DNA from: Jaapia argillacea MUCL 33604
Taxonomy: Eukaryota > Basidiomycota > Agaricomycetes > Jaapiales > Jaapiaceae
NCBI GenBank assembly: GCA_000697665.1
Contig: KL197744.1
Coordinates: 66,837 to 130,836, forward strand
Direction: 5' to 3'
Length of the DNA: 64,000 nucleotides
The translations under genes and the position numbers were made by a program. The notes below the pieces were generated by a model that did no database searches, was not told the DNA's origin, and worked only from the letters and a program-made list of their open reading frames with translations. Below are positions 38,884 through 50,474 of this stretch, in pieces. How positions within the stretch are numbered: the stretch's first letter is position 1; each line of letters starts with the position of its first letter.

Positions 38884-39899
38884 CTTATCCTGTTGTCTCG
38901 TGGACGGATCGTTCATGGGACGGGAGCATATTCGATCATCGGAGCACCAGGAGGGAATGTGATACGGTTACGAGGGAAATGGGAACAGTTGTATGTGCGT
39001 TGTTGTACTTTCGTGCCTTTTACGATAATCTGGATTGTTTATGAATTCACCCGAGGCCGAGGATAGATTTCTCTATCTGTCCATCATGATCTTCGAGGAC
39101 AAGGATGTACACTTGGGGTTAGGGTTACCTTTGCCGTCCAACCCGCCCACCACTTAGTTGCCGTTTCGAACACTGCCTAGCGAACTTTCCCTCCCGCTGC
39201 TCCCGCTTCCATCAGTGTTAGAGAGGTCCAACATCTCGGTCTCGGAGGCGGACTGTCTATCAATAGCAGCATTATCTCGCCGCCTCACTGTGGCAGAGTG
39301 AATTTCGAATTACAAACAAGCATGCACGAGAAGCCCGATACCGCCATTGCTCTTACTCGCCCTCATGGTGTCAATTTTTGGACGAGATGTAACGAAACCC
39401 CCCAGACCCTCACATTGACCACCGAATTAACTTTGCCAGGTCTTCAAGATTGAAAATGGTTTGTACCCCTCCAAACCAACCCGGGTTCACCCTCTCAATT
39501 CGGGTCACTTTCCGCCAAAAACCTACATTCGTTCTTGGCCTTTTGAGGGGCGACCTCGGAATCCGACCCGAATATTGTCATGGATCTCGCCATCTTGCCC
39601 GAAGATTTGTTGTGTCCCCATGACCGAAGAGATCATGCCCGTGCGTTTGTCGGGCACCTTGGGCGCGGCTATGTTTTGCGCAGCCCGTGCTGCCCAAGTT
39701 GAATCGGAAGCCGACATGAAAAAGCCTACCACCTAGTGCTTTCTGTCCCTTTTAACTCCCAGGACTGATCCCACAGTACCAACCGAATATCTCATCCTTG
39801 AGTCGTGGACATCCACCGAAACCGCCTCTTCGTAGAGTCGTTTTCTATACGTCCCCTCACATCGGCTCGATCCTGGTATCCACCAACCTTCTCGAGCCC
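38884..39899. other. Intergenic region between PEX19 and the lipase
   Basis: About 1 kb. A frame around 39210-39430 reads VQHLGLGGGLSINSSIISPP and onward without stops but lacks a start or known motif; it may be a gene relic. Otherwise nothing. Confidence 0.35.
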
Positions 39900-41398
39900 A
39901 TGTTCATCTATTTCCTTCTCTCCTACTTCTTACTCCTCCAATCCCTCCTTCTTCCGCGCACACTGGCCCGACCTACCCTCGGAAAGATAAAACTACCGCA
40001 TGCAAACCTCTCCCCACCTCAATCCCTGTCCCTCTCCGCCATCCAATCAAACCTCATCCGTCCAGCCGAGTACAGCCAGATTGCTTATTGTGAAAGTGCA
40101 AGTGTGTTGACATGGACTTGTGGAAAGCCGTGTGAAAACGTGAAGGGGATTGAAGTCTTGCAGGTTGGAGGAGGTAGGTTGACTACTCCGCGTCCTCAAG
40201 TCATCTGCCTTAACGTTGTTCTTTTCTCTTCAGATGATGGCAATGTGCCTTTATGTGGGTGAACTTGTGGCCAATGAGACTTTGACTGACGGTTTTGCAG
40301 GGTTTATTGCCTACGATACAATATATCAGACGGTCGTCCTCGCTCACAGGGGGACGGACCCAGACAACATGTAAATCCCTTCTCTCTTGCTCTCCCTACC
40401 CCGTTCCACCTTTCGTCCAAATTGTTTTCAATTGCGTGCAAAGCACATCGTGACAAACTTTAATCCCTTGTTTTAGCCTTTCAATTGCCAACGATATCAA
40501 GTTTAGCCTTGAGCCCTTGAAGAGCACTTGGTTCCCCAATGCAGATGGTACGCTCCTCACCTTTCTTTCATTCCCGGCACATTTCTCGTCTCATTGAACA
40601 CCCGCAAACTATGACAGAACAGATCAGAGTGCATGACGGATTTCAACAGGCTTTCCTACAAAACGCTTCCACCATTCTATATGGGGTGAATAAAGCCATA
40701 GAAGAGAAGCAGGCTCGCGAGGTCGTCATAACGGGGCATAGTCTAGGTAAATTCTACGCCGTTCATCTTTGATTCAATTTGACCGAATTTGGTTGTGTTT
40801 CCGACATAGGTGCAGCGATTGCGATGTTTGACGCTCTCTTGCTTCGCCAACATCTCGACGGCAGTATAAAGATAAACGCCGTCGTATTTGGCTTACCTAG
40901 AGTTGGGAACAGTCATTGGGCCGATTTGGTTGATTCTACGGTAAATTATTCCCCCTCTTTTTCTCATCGCGCCTGTCTGAATAAATTGGCTGACCTATTG
41001 CCATCACCCAGTTAGGAACGAATTTTGTACACATCACAAACCGACACGACCCAGTACCAACGGTCCCTCCCTACTTCCTGGGCTATGTCCACCCTTCCCA
41101 GGAACTTCATATCACTGGATTAGATCAGGCGGGTGAGACGACGATGGTTTTGTGTCCTGGCAGGGAAAATAATGTGGGGTTTATAAACTGGCTCGACCGA
41201 CTATCGAATTTCGCTGAGAGTTGATTATCAATAGCATTGCTCGGATGGGACGAGTTTGTTAGCTTCGAGTGTGAAGGATCATCTTGGTGGGTTTCTTTGA
41301 GTGTATTATCGTGGGGTGGCTGTTGATTCATTGGGTTGTTCTGCTCAACAGGTCCTTACTTCCAGAATGTGACTTTTGGGAATAGCCATTGCAATTAA
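39900..41398 (+). CDS. Secreted class 3 lipase / feruloyl esterase-like hydrolase
   Basis: Extracellular alpha/beta hydrolase acting on lipid or aryl esters. Nine exons in phase: 39900-40173, 40234-40254 (21 nt), 40301-40370, 40477-40547, 40618-40746, 40810-40940, 41012-41173, 41235-41286 and 41352-41398; 318 residues. The N-terminus is a signal peptide (FIYFLLSYFLLLQSLLLP). Class 3 motifs are RPAEYSQIAYC with the Cys-rich WTCGKPC, VVLAHRGTD, the nucleophile VVITGHSLGAAIA (spanning a splice), VFGLPRVGNSHWAD, catalytic Asp in NRHDPVPTVPP and His in KDHLGPYFQN. All catalytic residues are present. A decayed relative lies at 57600-58914. Confidence 0.92.
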
Positions 41399-41867
41399 GC
41401 AGACGCCAGGCTGTTGGTGCCAAGCACACTCCCTTTGTTGTTACTATTTTACGGTTCGAGACCGTGGACTTTTACGAAAGGAGTGCCTGCTACCAACTTT
41501 CGTATCTGAGAGGCAGCTCCGAGCCCAACTAGATGTCACATACTGTCACATGAGCGGCTGCAATGAAAATGGAAATTCCGGTCCACCTTGCCAAAGTTCA
41601 CAACGTTCAGCCTTTGCAACCTATACGGGAACCTCAGGTTATCGCTGAACTTCTTGGCAGGCTGCACCTATTAGAGCCTGGCATTCTGGATCTCTAGTCC
41701 TCCTACCCACACCCATGCATACGACCAATCATGCCGTTAGTCTCTAAGGTCGGCCCTATTACAGCAAGTTTAATTCGGACTCATGGCGTTTCTAAAGTTG
41801 AAGCTGAAGTCTCACGACACCCGCCTGCTTCATTCCATTCGACTGCTCACCACACCCGGCTTCAATC
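41399..41867. other. Intergenic region, lipase to peroxiredoxin
   Basis: About 470 bp; no gene seen. Likely holds the peroxiredoxin promoter. Confidence 0.4.
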
Positions 41868-42853
41868 ATGGCAACCCGGTTAGCTGGACTCAGCTTGAGG
41901 ACTTTCAGGCATGAAAGCTCCTTGATTGGTCGTTCACAGTGAGTTTTTACTAAGGATGGCGATGGTGTGATTCGAATCACGTGTCGATCTTCGCAGATAT
42001 AAGTTGCAAGGCTGGACGCATTTGAAGAGCGTGAAGACTTTCTCCGATATGGCATCCCCCTCTATCAAGGTCGGCGATACCATTCCCACTGGCACTTTCT
42101 CATACGTCGCATGGAGTCCTGAGCTTGAGAACAATGTATGTGTTATTGCGATACCAATGGTGTCCTGCTAACCCTTAACGATGCTAGCTTGCGTGTGGAG
42201 TTCGTGAGTAGCTTGGAATTTGTTATTCCATTCCATCTGACGGGAAACCGATAAGCTTCGAAGTTGTCTACCGATGAATGGAAAGGGAAGAAAGTAGTCC
42301 TCTTCTCGGTCCCTGGTGCATTCACCGTCAGTCGCGATTTCCATTCGATCTATCGAATAGCAAGGATGTTGAGATTCGATTCATATCTCCCAGCCTACAT
42401 GCCATATCAACCACTTGCCACCTTACATCCACAAATACGATGAGTTCAAGGCCAAGGGTGTCGACGTTATCGCCGTTGTTGCTGCCAATGATCCCTTCGT
42501 TATGAGTGGATGGGGCAGGGTCGAAGGTGTCAAAGACAAGGTGACTAATGGTTGCTATCTCGATCGCTGTCCAGAAGCTGATAATGCTGTTTCAAAAGAT
42601 CTTGACTCTCTCGGACACCTACGCCGAGTGGTCCGCGTCTCTGGGGCTCACCATTGATCTCAACGCACGCGGTCTGGGTATCCGAACCAATCGCTACGCC
42701 ATGATCATTGATGATCTCGTAGTGAAATACGTCGAAGTATGTCCTATTCTTCCTACTGAAGGACGAATCTGATGAAGGTTTCGTTTCCGTTAGGTGGAGC
42801 CAGCTCCAGGTGTCACCGTCTCGGGTGCTGACGCCGTCCTCGCGAAGCTCTAA
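41868..42853 (+). CDS. Peroxiredoxin, PRX5-like, with mitochondrial presequence and PTS1
   Basis: Thiol peroxidase reducing hydrogen peroxide and alkyl hydroperoxides. Seven exons: 41868-41938, 41997-42135, 42188-42203 (16 nt), 42256-42326, 42394-42540, 42599-42736 and 42794-42853; 213 residues. The peroxidatic Cys lies in GAFTPTCHINHLPPY; other family blocks are VDVIAVVAANDPFVM and LGIRTNRYAMIIDD. The first 41 residues (MATRLAGLSLRTFRHESSLI and on) are Arg-rich and almost free of acidic residues, like a mitochondrial targeting signal. A second in-frame ATG at 42049 (MASPSIKVGDTIP) would give a 172-residue protein of normal length. The C-terminus is AKL, a peroxisomal PTS1. The first intron contains a 14 bp palindrome at 41967-41980. 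Confidence 0.92.
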
Positions 42854-43012
42854 ATCGTTACTATCATTATTCGGTAGACCACAGAAAGATGTGCTATAAG
42901 GTTACAATGTAAGAAAAGAGTCTGATGGTTTTGATAAATGTAGACAACTTGGCCCTCCTTGAGACAAATACTGAGCGGCAATAAATATGACATTCGAATA
43001 CAAATCACTTTA

Positions 43013-45627
43013 TCACGCCCAAGGATTGTCTTCGCTGGGCAGGTCAAGACGTGCATGAATTGGAGGAGTGTTCACCATTGCCACCGGATCCCTGAGATCA
43101 TCACCTATAACCTGATCCTCCACATCGCTATCCTCCACCTTGAAAAGATCTTCACCACCGGAAGGCGTATCTTGACCGCGTCGTGATCTATCCACCTCAA
43201 CCTCTCCTTCCTCCTCATAACCGTCTGCGTCATGTGCGACATACCCTCTGCGATAGACCTTCTTCAGCCCACCTCTAGTTGCAGGTTCGCCTTTCTTCCT
43301 CTCCTGTGTCATCACGTCTTGTCCGGCCCGATGATCTTCAACGACGAGATCCACCGCGTCGGGTGGTAGCACTGGTCGTTTCGTGTCGTCTCTAGGTGTA
43401 GGCATTGGTGACCTCCTCGAACCACTGGATGTAGACGAACTCGATTCCACTTGTCTCATCGCAGGCGGTCGTGATCGCGGCGACGCCGATGGCGGAGTTC
43501 CCTTTCCCTTCTTCGCTTTCGTCCACTTGAGCTTCACATCCCCTCCATCAACCTCCCGCACCTGGTCCTGTTCATGATCGATCACCCGCGATTGGTCATC
43601 ATGAGGCATACTCGCCCAAAAACCATGACCATCGCTCCTCTCCCCACCTCTCCCAACCGCAACTGACGCTCCCATAGACCCATACCCTCCTCCCTGCTTC
43701 CCAACAACTAATCCACCACCCCGTATTGGCGAGAAATATGCCCCCCTCTCGTCCCTCAAAATCCTCTCCTCCTCATCCCACATCGTCGTCCTCGCGGTCT
43801 CCGAGCTAACGTCGATGCACGGATAGTTATAGTCCCCAAACAAATACCTCTTACTCATCGCAAACAACTCCTCATCCGCCTCATCCAAATCACCAAAAGG
43901 TAAATCAAACCCTTCCTCAACAAACTTTGCCCCAACAACAGGTCCCCATTCTTCCCTATCCGAGCCTCCAGGCGATCTCATATCCGGGGCGAAATGAACC
44001 ACGTCATCGATTTCGTCCTCCAGCAAGGGCGCATACACTTCCTCAGCTTGGTCCCTCCCAGCAACTTTCTTCACAACCTGATTCACGCCTCTCTCAAACC
44101 TAGAAGGTTCAGCGTCCTCCATAGGTTTAGGCAGCCAGTACTTCTTCTTCCCACCATCCGCATACCTCAACCCAGCCCGTATCCTCCTCTCTCTCCCAAC
44201 ACCCTGATGCATATAGCCCTCACTAGGTTCAAACTCCCTATAATCCATCCCCTCTCCTCTCAAGGTCGCTTTGGTATCCTCGACGACATCTTTGAGCCCA
44301 AATGCATCGCGGAAAGCGTAATACATGGGCATGCGGCCGACGTACGATGTATGCGGATCGATATAGTCGCGATGGGAGAAGGCATACATGTGAGCGATGG
44401 CGAAGAGGGGCATCTCGAAGCAGATGAGGGTGTCTGTAAGACCGAGGGAGATGTGTTCGGAATCGGTGTAGGGTCCGAGTTTCTTGATGGCGCCTGCAGC
44501 GACGAGAATGGAGATGCCGATTGCTTGCCAGAAGGAAAAGAAGAGGATGCCTTTGACGCAAAGAAACTTGGGCATGGGTCTGGAAGCGTACAGGTCGCCG
44601 GTGAGGACGCATATAGGCAGAAAGGGACAATATGCGCACCTGAACGGCTTGAGATCCTGACTGACACAAAGCCAGAACATGGCGAGACAATACAACGCCA
44701 GACAGATGCTGGTATTGTACACAACACTGACATACAGGTACCCTGAGTCGGCGCGTAGATCGCCCTCGTTGAATTTGCCCACGGCTTTCAGTATAAGGGT
44801 GACGATAGCCAACATAGGTTTGACTTGCACATATTCTGCAACCACATGAAGGTGTCAATGACGTGAGTCGACAAGAGGGGAATCCGCGAAAAGATGCAGA
44901 GAATGCGAGGTAAAAGGAGACGTACGAAGGATGCCACGTTTAAGGAATAAGAATGTATATGGATCACTGATGTCGAATTCGCGTTTGATGATATTGGTTG
45001 GGAAGGGAGGTTCTTTGGGTGGACGACCGTGTACGAGGATGAGGAGGGAGCGTTCGCCTCCGAGATATCCAACAAGGAGTTGGAAGAAGCAGTAGATAAC
45101 AAAGGCCTGCCATGGAAAGTCGGCTCAGTGATGTGTGCTGTAAAAGCGAAGGAAAAGAATGTGGACAGAATGGAATAACCGTTCTCTCCACGAAGCGGTT
45201 CAAGGGGGAGTGGGCAAACACTGCTCCCCTTACAGACTTTCCTCAAACTCATGCGCAAACGAAGGTGGGACTCACCTCATAAATATCACGAATGGCATCA
45301 ATGACAAAGGCTGCCTCCAACGAGAACAACGAGATGAGGGAGGCAATAGCATATATTGGCACCATCAGCATAATCCGTATCACCATTCTGAAAACATAAA
45401 GCAATCATAAACGACCTGACCAGTGAGCATCCAAGATTACACCAGAGGGGAGAAACAGCGCACCGTTGCAAGATGGCCTTCCTATAGTTCTTGAGATGCA
45501 GAAAGATCGAGGTAGCAGAGACGATTGTTGCGAATACAGTTGCAAGACCGGTCGCGAGCAGGAGGATCGGGTTCAGGGAGGAACCTGAACCTGAACCGCC
45601 AGGGAAGAGGAGAGTTCCAAGAGCCAT
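43013..45627 (-). CDS. TMEM184 / DUF300 (organic solute transporter Ost-alpha-like) membrane protein
   Basis: Seven-helix membrane protein of the TMEM184/Ost-alpha family, found in vacuolar or endosomal membranes in fungi; substrate not established. Reverse-strand exons are 45627-45464, 45387-45276, 45106-44926, 44835-44640 and 44579-43013; 739 residues. Family signatures are YRKAILQRMVIRIMLMVPIY, SLISLFSLEAAFVIDAIRDI, LLVGYLGGERSLLILVHGRP, SDPYTFLFLKRGILQYVQVK and FLCVKGILFFSFWQAIGI. The last intron is 60 nt and keeps the frame open, so it is easily missed; removing it restores PFRPMPKFLCVK. After about residue 420 the protein is a long, charged, Ser/Pro-rich tail, probably disordered. It ends 159 bp from the convergent peroxiredoxin gene. 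Confidence 0.92.
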
Positions 45628-47045
45628 TATTCTTACAGCAGTATCCAGAGGATGTGGAGCTCAAGTTCGTCCCAAAGTCTTGGTGATGATGGGGTATATG
45701 CGGTTGAGGTGATACATGAAAAGCAGGGCGACCAGCTGCGGCGCGAGGAGCAGAGAATAACTGCCAGGGACCGCAGTGTTGAAGACTCCGAAGGTGTTCT
45801 GAGATGACGAAGGGCTCAGGTGTTACGTAAGGCACATACGGACACATGGCGGCTCCGCTCCCGCTTTTTGGTTTGACAACGAACGACCATCACAATTCAC
45901 GACGCCAGGGAACATCTGCACTGGTTGCCCAGTACTTTGACCATCTCTACCCAGGGAATTGGATAACCAAATCTTCGAGCTTGAATCCTGTGGCGTTCCC
46001 ATCCTTGGGGACTACTCACTAGTACGCTGAGGCCGATGGGCTTGTAGCTCGGCAGAGCCAATCGTGGCGACTGTGCCATCCTCAAGGGCGATACTGGATT
46101 ATCCTTCTCTCCGGCCGTACGTCCTGACAATCTTCCCTGGCAACTTCCTGGTTGGGGCTCCAGTTGGCCCGCTCGAACGAGTAGGGAGAGATCTGCAGTC
46201 CATTCTCCACCGCGAGTGGTATTTTTGCTATCGCCAGATACCCGACGATAACCGCCGTCGGAAACTTCATTTCCCTGGATTGATGCACGCTGGACGACCA
46301 TTCTGGTTAGGAGGGAATTTGGATGCATTTGGCATTGCTGATTCAACGAGAGTTGGAGGACTCGATCGATATATTTGGTATTGCATTCCCCCAGGATTGC
46401 AGGGTTTTACGAGGGTCTCTGAACCTACGAGACGGGGGATCCTCGTTACTGGCTTGGACAATACCGCATGCCTTGACGCTCAATTGGAGTGGTCTATCGT
46501 TGACTGGTCTCCTGAGGGCAATATCGACAATTGTTCCACGAGTCCAAGTTGCTGGGGGTTGAAGTTCAGATCGACGCCGCTATCACGATCCCAGACTCGC
46601 TAATTCTATTTAATGGTAAGAACTTCGGAGGACGATGCGCACATCCAGGACCTGCACCAACATGTCGTTTCATCCAGACATTGGAAGCGTTCAACCGGGT
46701 TGTCAATGGGATGAGAGAGAGGTCACAACCAGGAGTTTTAACCTCCGTTGGCGTTCCAAGTATCTTGGGGGTGGGATGGTGCTCCAGGTTCTATTCCTAC
46801 CCACCAGAGCGATCTGAGCAAAATTACCTCTGTGTATCGTTCTTTACCAGGCGTTTATGTTGTAGACCTTGTGTAGATAAAAGGATCATGTAAATGGCAC
46901 GTTATTCACGTGATGTAGAAAGCCTTGGTCGTCGTTGCAAACAGTCCAGAACGCCGTCGGGAAAGTTCGGGATTTCCTCGAACAGCACCCGAACACAGGA
47001 TTCAAAAACCATCCAGCTCTTTATCACCATCACCCCCCTTCACAA
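45628..47045. other. Intergenic region between divergent TMEM184 and F-box genes
   Basis: About 1.4 kb. Contains upstream sequence of both genes. Open stretches at 46064-46603 and 46531-46893 (forward) include LILFNGKNFGGRCAHPG, faintly like a beta/gamma-crystallin motif, but frames, start and splices cannot be reconciled, so no gene is called. Confidence 0.35.
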
Positions 47046-48826
47046 ATGGCTCGCATGGTGAGATACCTCCCTCTCTGCACCGCACCGGCAAACTGAGCAT
47101 TTCTCGAGGTTAGCCTACCGTGGACCTCCCCCCAATCGACGACGACGAAGACGTCGGACCATTCACCAATAGCGAAGAACATGTTGAACTTCCTCCAATC
47201 TCCCAACTCCCCGACAAAATCCTTTCCCCTACCGATAACGAACAAGCCATCAAACTTCCCCCAATCTTCCAACTCCCCGACGAAATCCTAATGCTAATCT
47301 TCGAAATCAACGCCCACGAATCCCGAGGCCAAATGTCCCATCGCATCTCCGCCGTCTGCAAACACTGGCGAACGGTCGCCCTAACCTGCGCAAGTCTCTG
47401 GGTTTACCTCGATTACCGCCGTCGAGACTCCATCCCCACCCTCCTCGCTCGATCCCAACAAATCAATGGATTAGACGTTTACATCGGGTCACATTTCATT
47501 CAACCCGAAGAATGTTATAACGTCCTCAGTCAACTCACTCGCATCCAAGCTCTCGTCGTTCAACTCAATGTCACATCCATCGATCCAGTGCTCAACGCCG
47601 TACCGCTAGTCTCAGCACCATTGCTTCAGCGCTTGACGGTGGAAGCGTTACCTGGGAGTGGACCGATCCCTACATTGTCGGGTTTAGCTCATCTAGAGGC
47701 TCCAAAACTGCGATACCTCGAACTCAAACAATGTCGAATCAATTGGGATTGGCGTTTCATTCGATCCACCTCTTTCACCCATTTCCACATCCGTTGTAAA
47801 GAATATAACCCCCCACCATCTCTAAACCGCCTCCTCGACATCCTCCAAAACTCCCGCCAACTCGAATTACTCGTCCTAACCAACGCCATACCCCTCTCTC
47901 AAACCGTCGGGCGTATCGTTTCGTTACCAAATTTACAACATTTGACTATAGCGGGCAGAGTCATGGATTGTTATAGTTTCTTGAGACAACTCAACATCCC
48001 TCCTAACGCCACGCTACAATTACGATGCGAAACTATCGTCACCATCGCCATATTCCAGAATCAAATCTTACCCCTCATTCACGCCCAATGCCAACAATAC
48101 TACCTCCGCAGTCTCACATTGACGTGGAGCGGCTGGCAAAGTTGCAAATTCACCATCGCGGGGTATACGAAGCCCTCACCAGCACCCTCCGACCATCCTC
48201 GATTCAAAGTGGCGTTGACGGTGAATGATGAGACGGCGGATGATAAGAGGAAGACGGATATTATTGGAGCTATATGTTCTCGTATCCGTTTCGTTTTGGA
48301 AAGATTGGAAGTGGACTGTGCATGGCAGGAATCGCCGGGGTTCTGGGTTTGTATGAGACCTTGGTTAGGTGAGGTTAGGGAGTTGACTATGCGAGTCATG
48401 CCTACTGGTTTGGCAAAAGCTTTATCTGAAGACGCTGCCCTCGTTCTCGAAACCGAGTCCCCAACCCCGAATCCGGACACGAACGCCTCTCATTTCCTTT
48501 TACCGAAACTCGAAACGATACATATACTCGGAGTAGACTTCCCACCTGACCTCGACGCTTTCTTGTTCGATTTACGATTCGCTCAAGAGGTTAGGGAGAG
48601 GAGAGGGTCGGTGTTGAATGAGGTTAAGATTAAACAATGTAAGTTCGTGCCGGCGGATTTCAAACGTAAGGTATGGGAGTTTGTGGAGATTGTGCAGTGG
48701 GATGGGGAGGGTGCTATTGCGGTTGCCGAAGAAGAGGAGGAGGAGGAGGATGCGTATTCTCAGATGAGGGGGTCGATGAACGAGATCATGTTGTTTGACT
48801 CGTTCGCTCAACATGCGCGACGTTGA
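47046..48826 (+). CDS. F-box protein, third copy (diverged)
   Basis: 574 residues in a two-exon model. A 12 nt first exon (47046-47057, encoding MARM) is joined across a 56 nt intron to 47114-48826. Without this splice the frame has no ATG ahead of the F-box, and an in-frame TAG (47111-47113) sits just upstream as part of the acceptor. The F-box reads IFQLPDEILMLIFEINAHES, then ISAVCKHWRTVALTCASLWV. A duplicate of the segment before it (ISQLPDKILSPTD) shows an internal repeat of the F-box start. The C-terminal part is LRR-like (LEAPKLRYLELKQCRINWDW). Ends with a Glu-run (EEEEEEDAYSQ) and a short tail. Only distantly related to the tandem pair at 32.6-36.5 kb. Confidence 0.85.
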
Positions 48827-49059
48827 GTTTTGTCCTACGACTGAAAATATACTTATTTTTGCTTGTGATTTTTCTTTTTTGAAGGGAAGGACGAAAGCGC
48901 CGACGTTCCTACTGGTTATATGTGCGAAGAACGAATGATCATGACCAGACAGCACCTGTGATAAGTAGGCTCTTCCGATGCGAGAGCGGTAAGTGAGGTC
49001 GCCTTTGTGTGACGCTGCGAGGACGCTCAGGGTGAGAGGAAAGTTTGGTTAGTACACAT
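48827..49059. other. 3' flank of the F-box gene
   Basis: About 230 bp, no gene seen. Confidence 0.35.
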
Positions 49060-50005
49060 TGGTGGAAAAAACGACGCATACACACCGACATCTGTTGAGC
49101 TGCAGTTGGGAGTATTTTCAGGGACCTAATCGGCGTTGAAGTAGTCTGAGCAGTGCCGGCACATACTATAGCATGAGTCCTTGGCAAGGAATAGAGGGCC
49201 CCTCATCGAACGAGCCGCGGAGGAACGTGTTGGCGGTTTGTCCGGGGATCGACAAGGCACTCGTGGCCCTGGGGTGTCCACACGAGCAGCAGATTAGCAC
49301 TGGAGCGCTTGAGCTTCCGAAGGGGGTGGGGTACGTCGAGGGAAATCAGGCGGGCAGACATGCAGGGGTGGACGCTGGCAGCGATACGGTGAGCACGGCG
49401 CTGAGGAATGCCAAGCGCTGTTCACTGAACATGGACCTCGTGCTCAGGTACGAGTTCCAGAAGTACTTGGCAGCGATACGACCAGGAATAGCTTTTGAAG
49501 TCGGCGCTGGGGGCAGTTGTAAGATCCGAGCGGGGTGTTACGGTAGTCCTTTTGGCATCTTGGTTTGGTGGAACAAAACGACGCATATATGTCGAGATCT
49601 GTTGAGCTGAGGTTTGGAGTGTATCAAGGGCCTTGAAGGTGCACACCATAAGTCCTTCTGGGAAGGAACAGAGGGATATCCTCAACAAACGAACCGCTGG
49701 ATGGTGAAGCAACTTGTTGACGATTTGTCCGGGGACCAACAAGGCACTCGTGGTCCTGCAGCGTCAAAACGAGTAGCCGATGGGTACCCGCTTTGTGGTT
49801 CAGAAGGGGGTGGAGTTACTTCGAGGGAAATCAGGTGGTGGGGCATGCAAGGAGGGCGCCAGGTAGATGGTCAGCGATACGATGAGCACGGCGCTGAGGG
49901 ATGCCAAGCGTTGCTCACTGAACATGGACCTCATGGTCAGGTACAGGTCCCAGCAGTGTTTGGCAGCGATGCGACCAGGAATAGCTTTCGAAGTCGGCAG
50001 GGTGC
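49060..50005. repeat. Tandem duplication of a ~450 bp unit
   Basis: Two direct copies, about 49060-49515 and 49565-50005, offset by about 486-506 bp. Matching landmarks are AAAACGACGCATA (49066 / 49573), TTTGTCCGGGGA (49239 / 49725), TGCCAAGCG.TG.TCACTGAAC (49410 / 49902) and CGACCAGGAATAGCTTT. Copies differ by many substitutions and small indels. Frames are open in places (49173-49610 and 49614-50048 forward) but copy 1 and copy 2 do not keep the same frame, arguing against a protein gene. Confidence 0.7.
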
Positions 50006-50474
50006 GAAGCTGTCAAGCGTTCTCGACGTTCTGCATAATGTGAGATGATGCCAACACATGCTGCAAAAATATTTCGTACTCACAGACGCCTCTCGTCAAC
50101 CACTAAACTTCCTCGACGATCCCTAGTCATCGATTCATCCTCGCCAATTCCATCCGACAAAACGCCAAAGCTGACCGCATTGATCGGCCGGCGAATATTG
50201 CCTCCGCCAAATCCGTTTAGAGTTAACATCGATCATGTGCCAACTTGTCATTTGTATTGACTCGGCAAACGGTATGGTTGTTGTACCTTTCGATTATTCT
50301 GCTCGCCAAGTTTAGTTTGACAGGAACCTGGTCGTTCCTTGTCCCTCCTTCGTTCATTCTGGATCACCCTCCTTGACTACACACCCCAGTACGCTGAACG
50401 CCTTGCACTGATCACCACCCAGCCCAGTGCACACGTCGTCGCGTACTGATTCATCCCTATACCAACATTCTCTA
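50006..50474. other. Upstream region of the aspartic protease gene
   Basis: About 470 bp with pyrimidine-rich tracts before the start codon; no gene seen. Confidence 0.4.

Noticed and set aside
39085-39130. Telomere-like GGGTTAGGGTTA
   Set aside because: Only about two units; compatible with chance and no array.
43994-44746. 250-codon forward frame opposite the TMEM184 gene
   Set aside because: It is the antisense shadow of a clear multi-exon gene whose motifs and splices all fit on the reverse strand.
46064-46893. Possible beta/gamma-crystallin-like gene
   Set aside because: Only one weak motif (GKNFGG) in a frame that does not join the neighbouring open stretch; no start or splice model worked.
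49173-50048. Idea that the tandem duplication encodes two hydrophobin-like or other paralogous proteins
   Set aside because: Cysteine pattern absent and the two copies do not keep a common frame on either strand.
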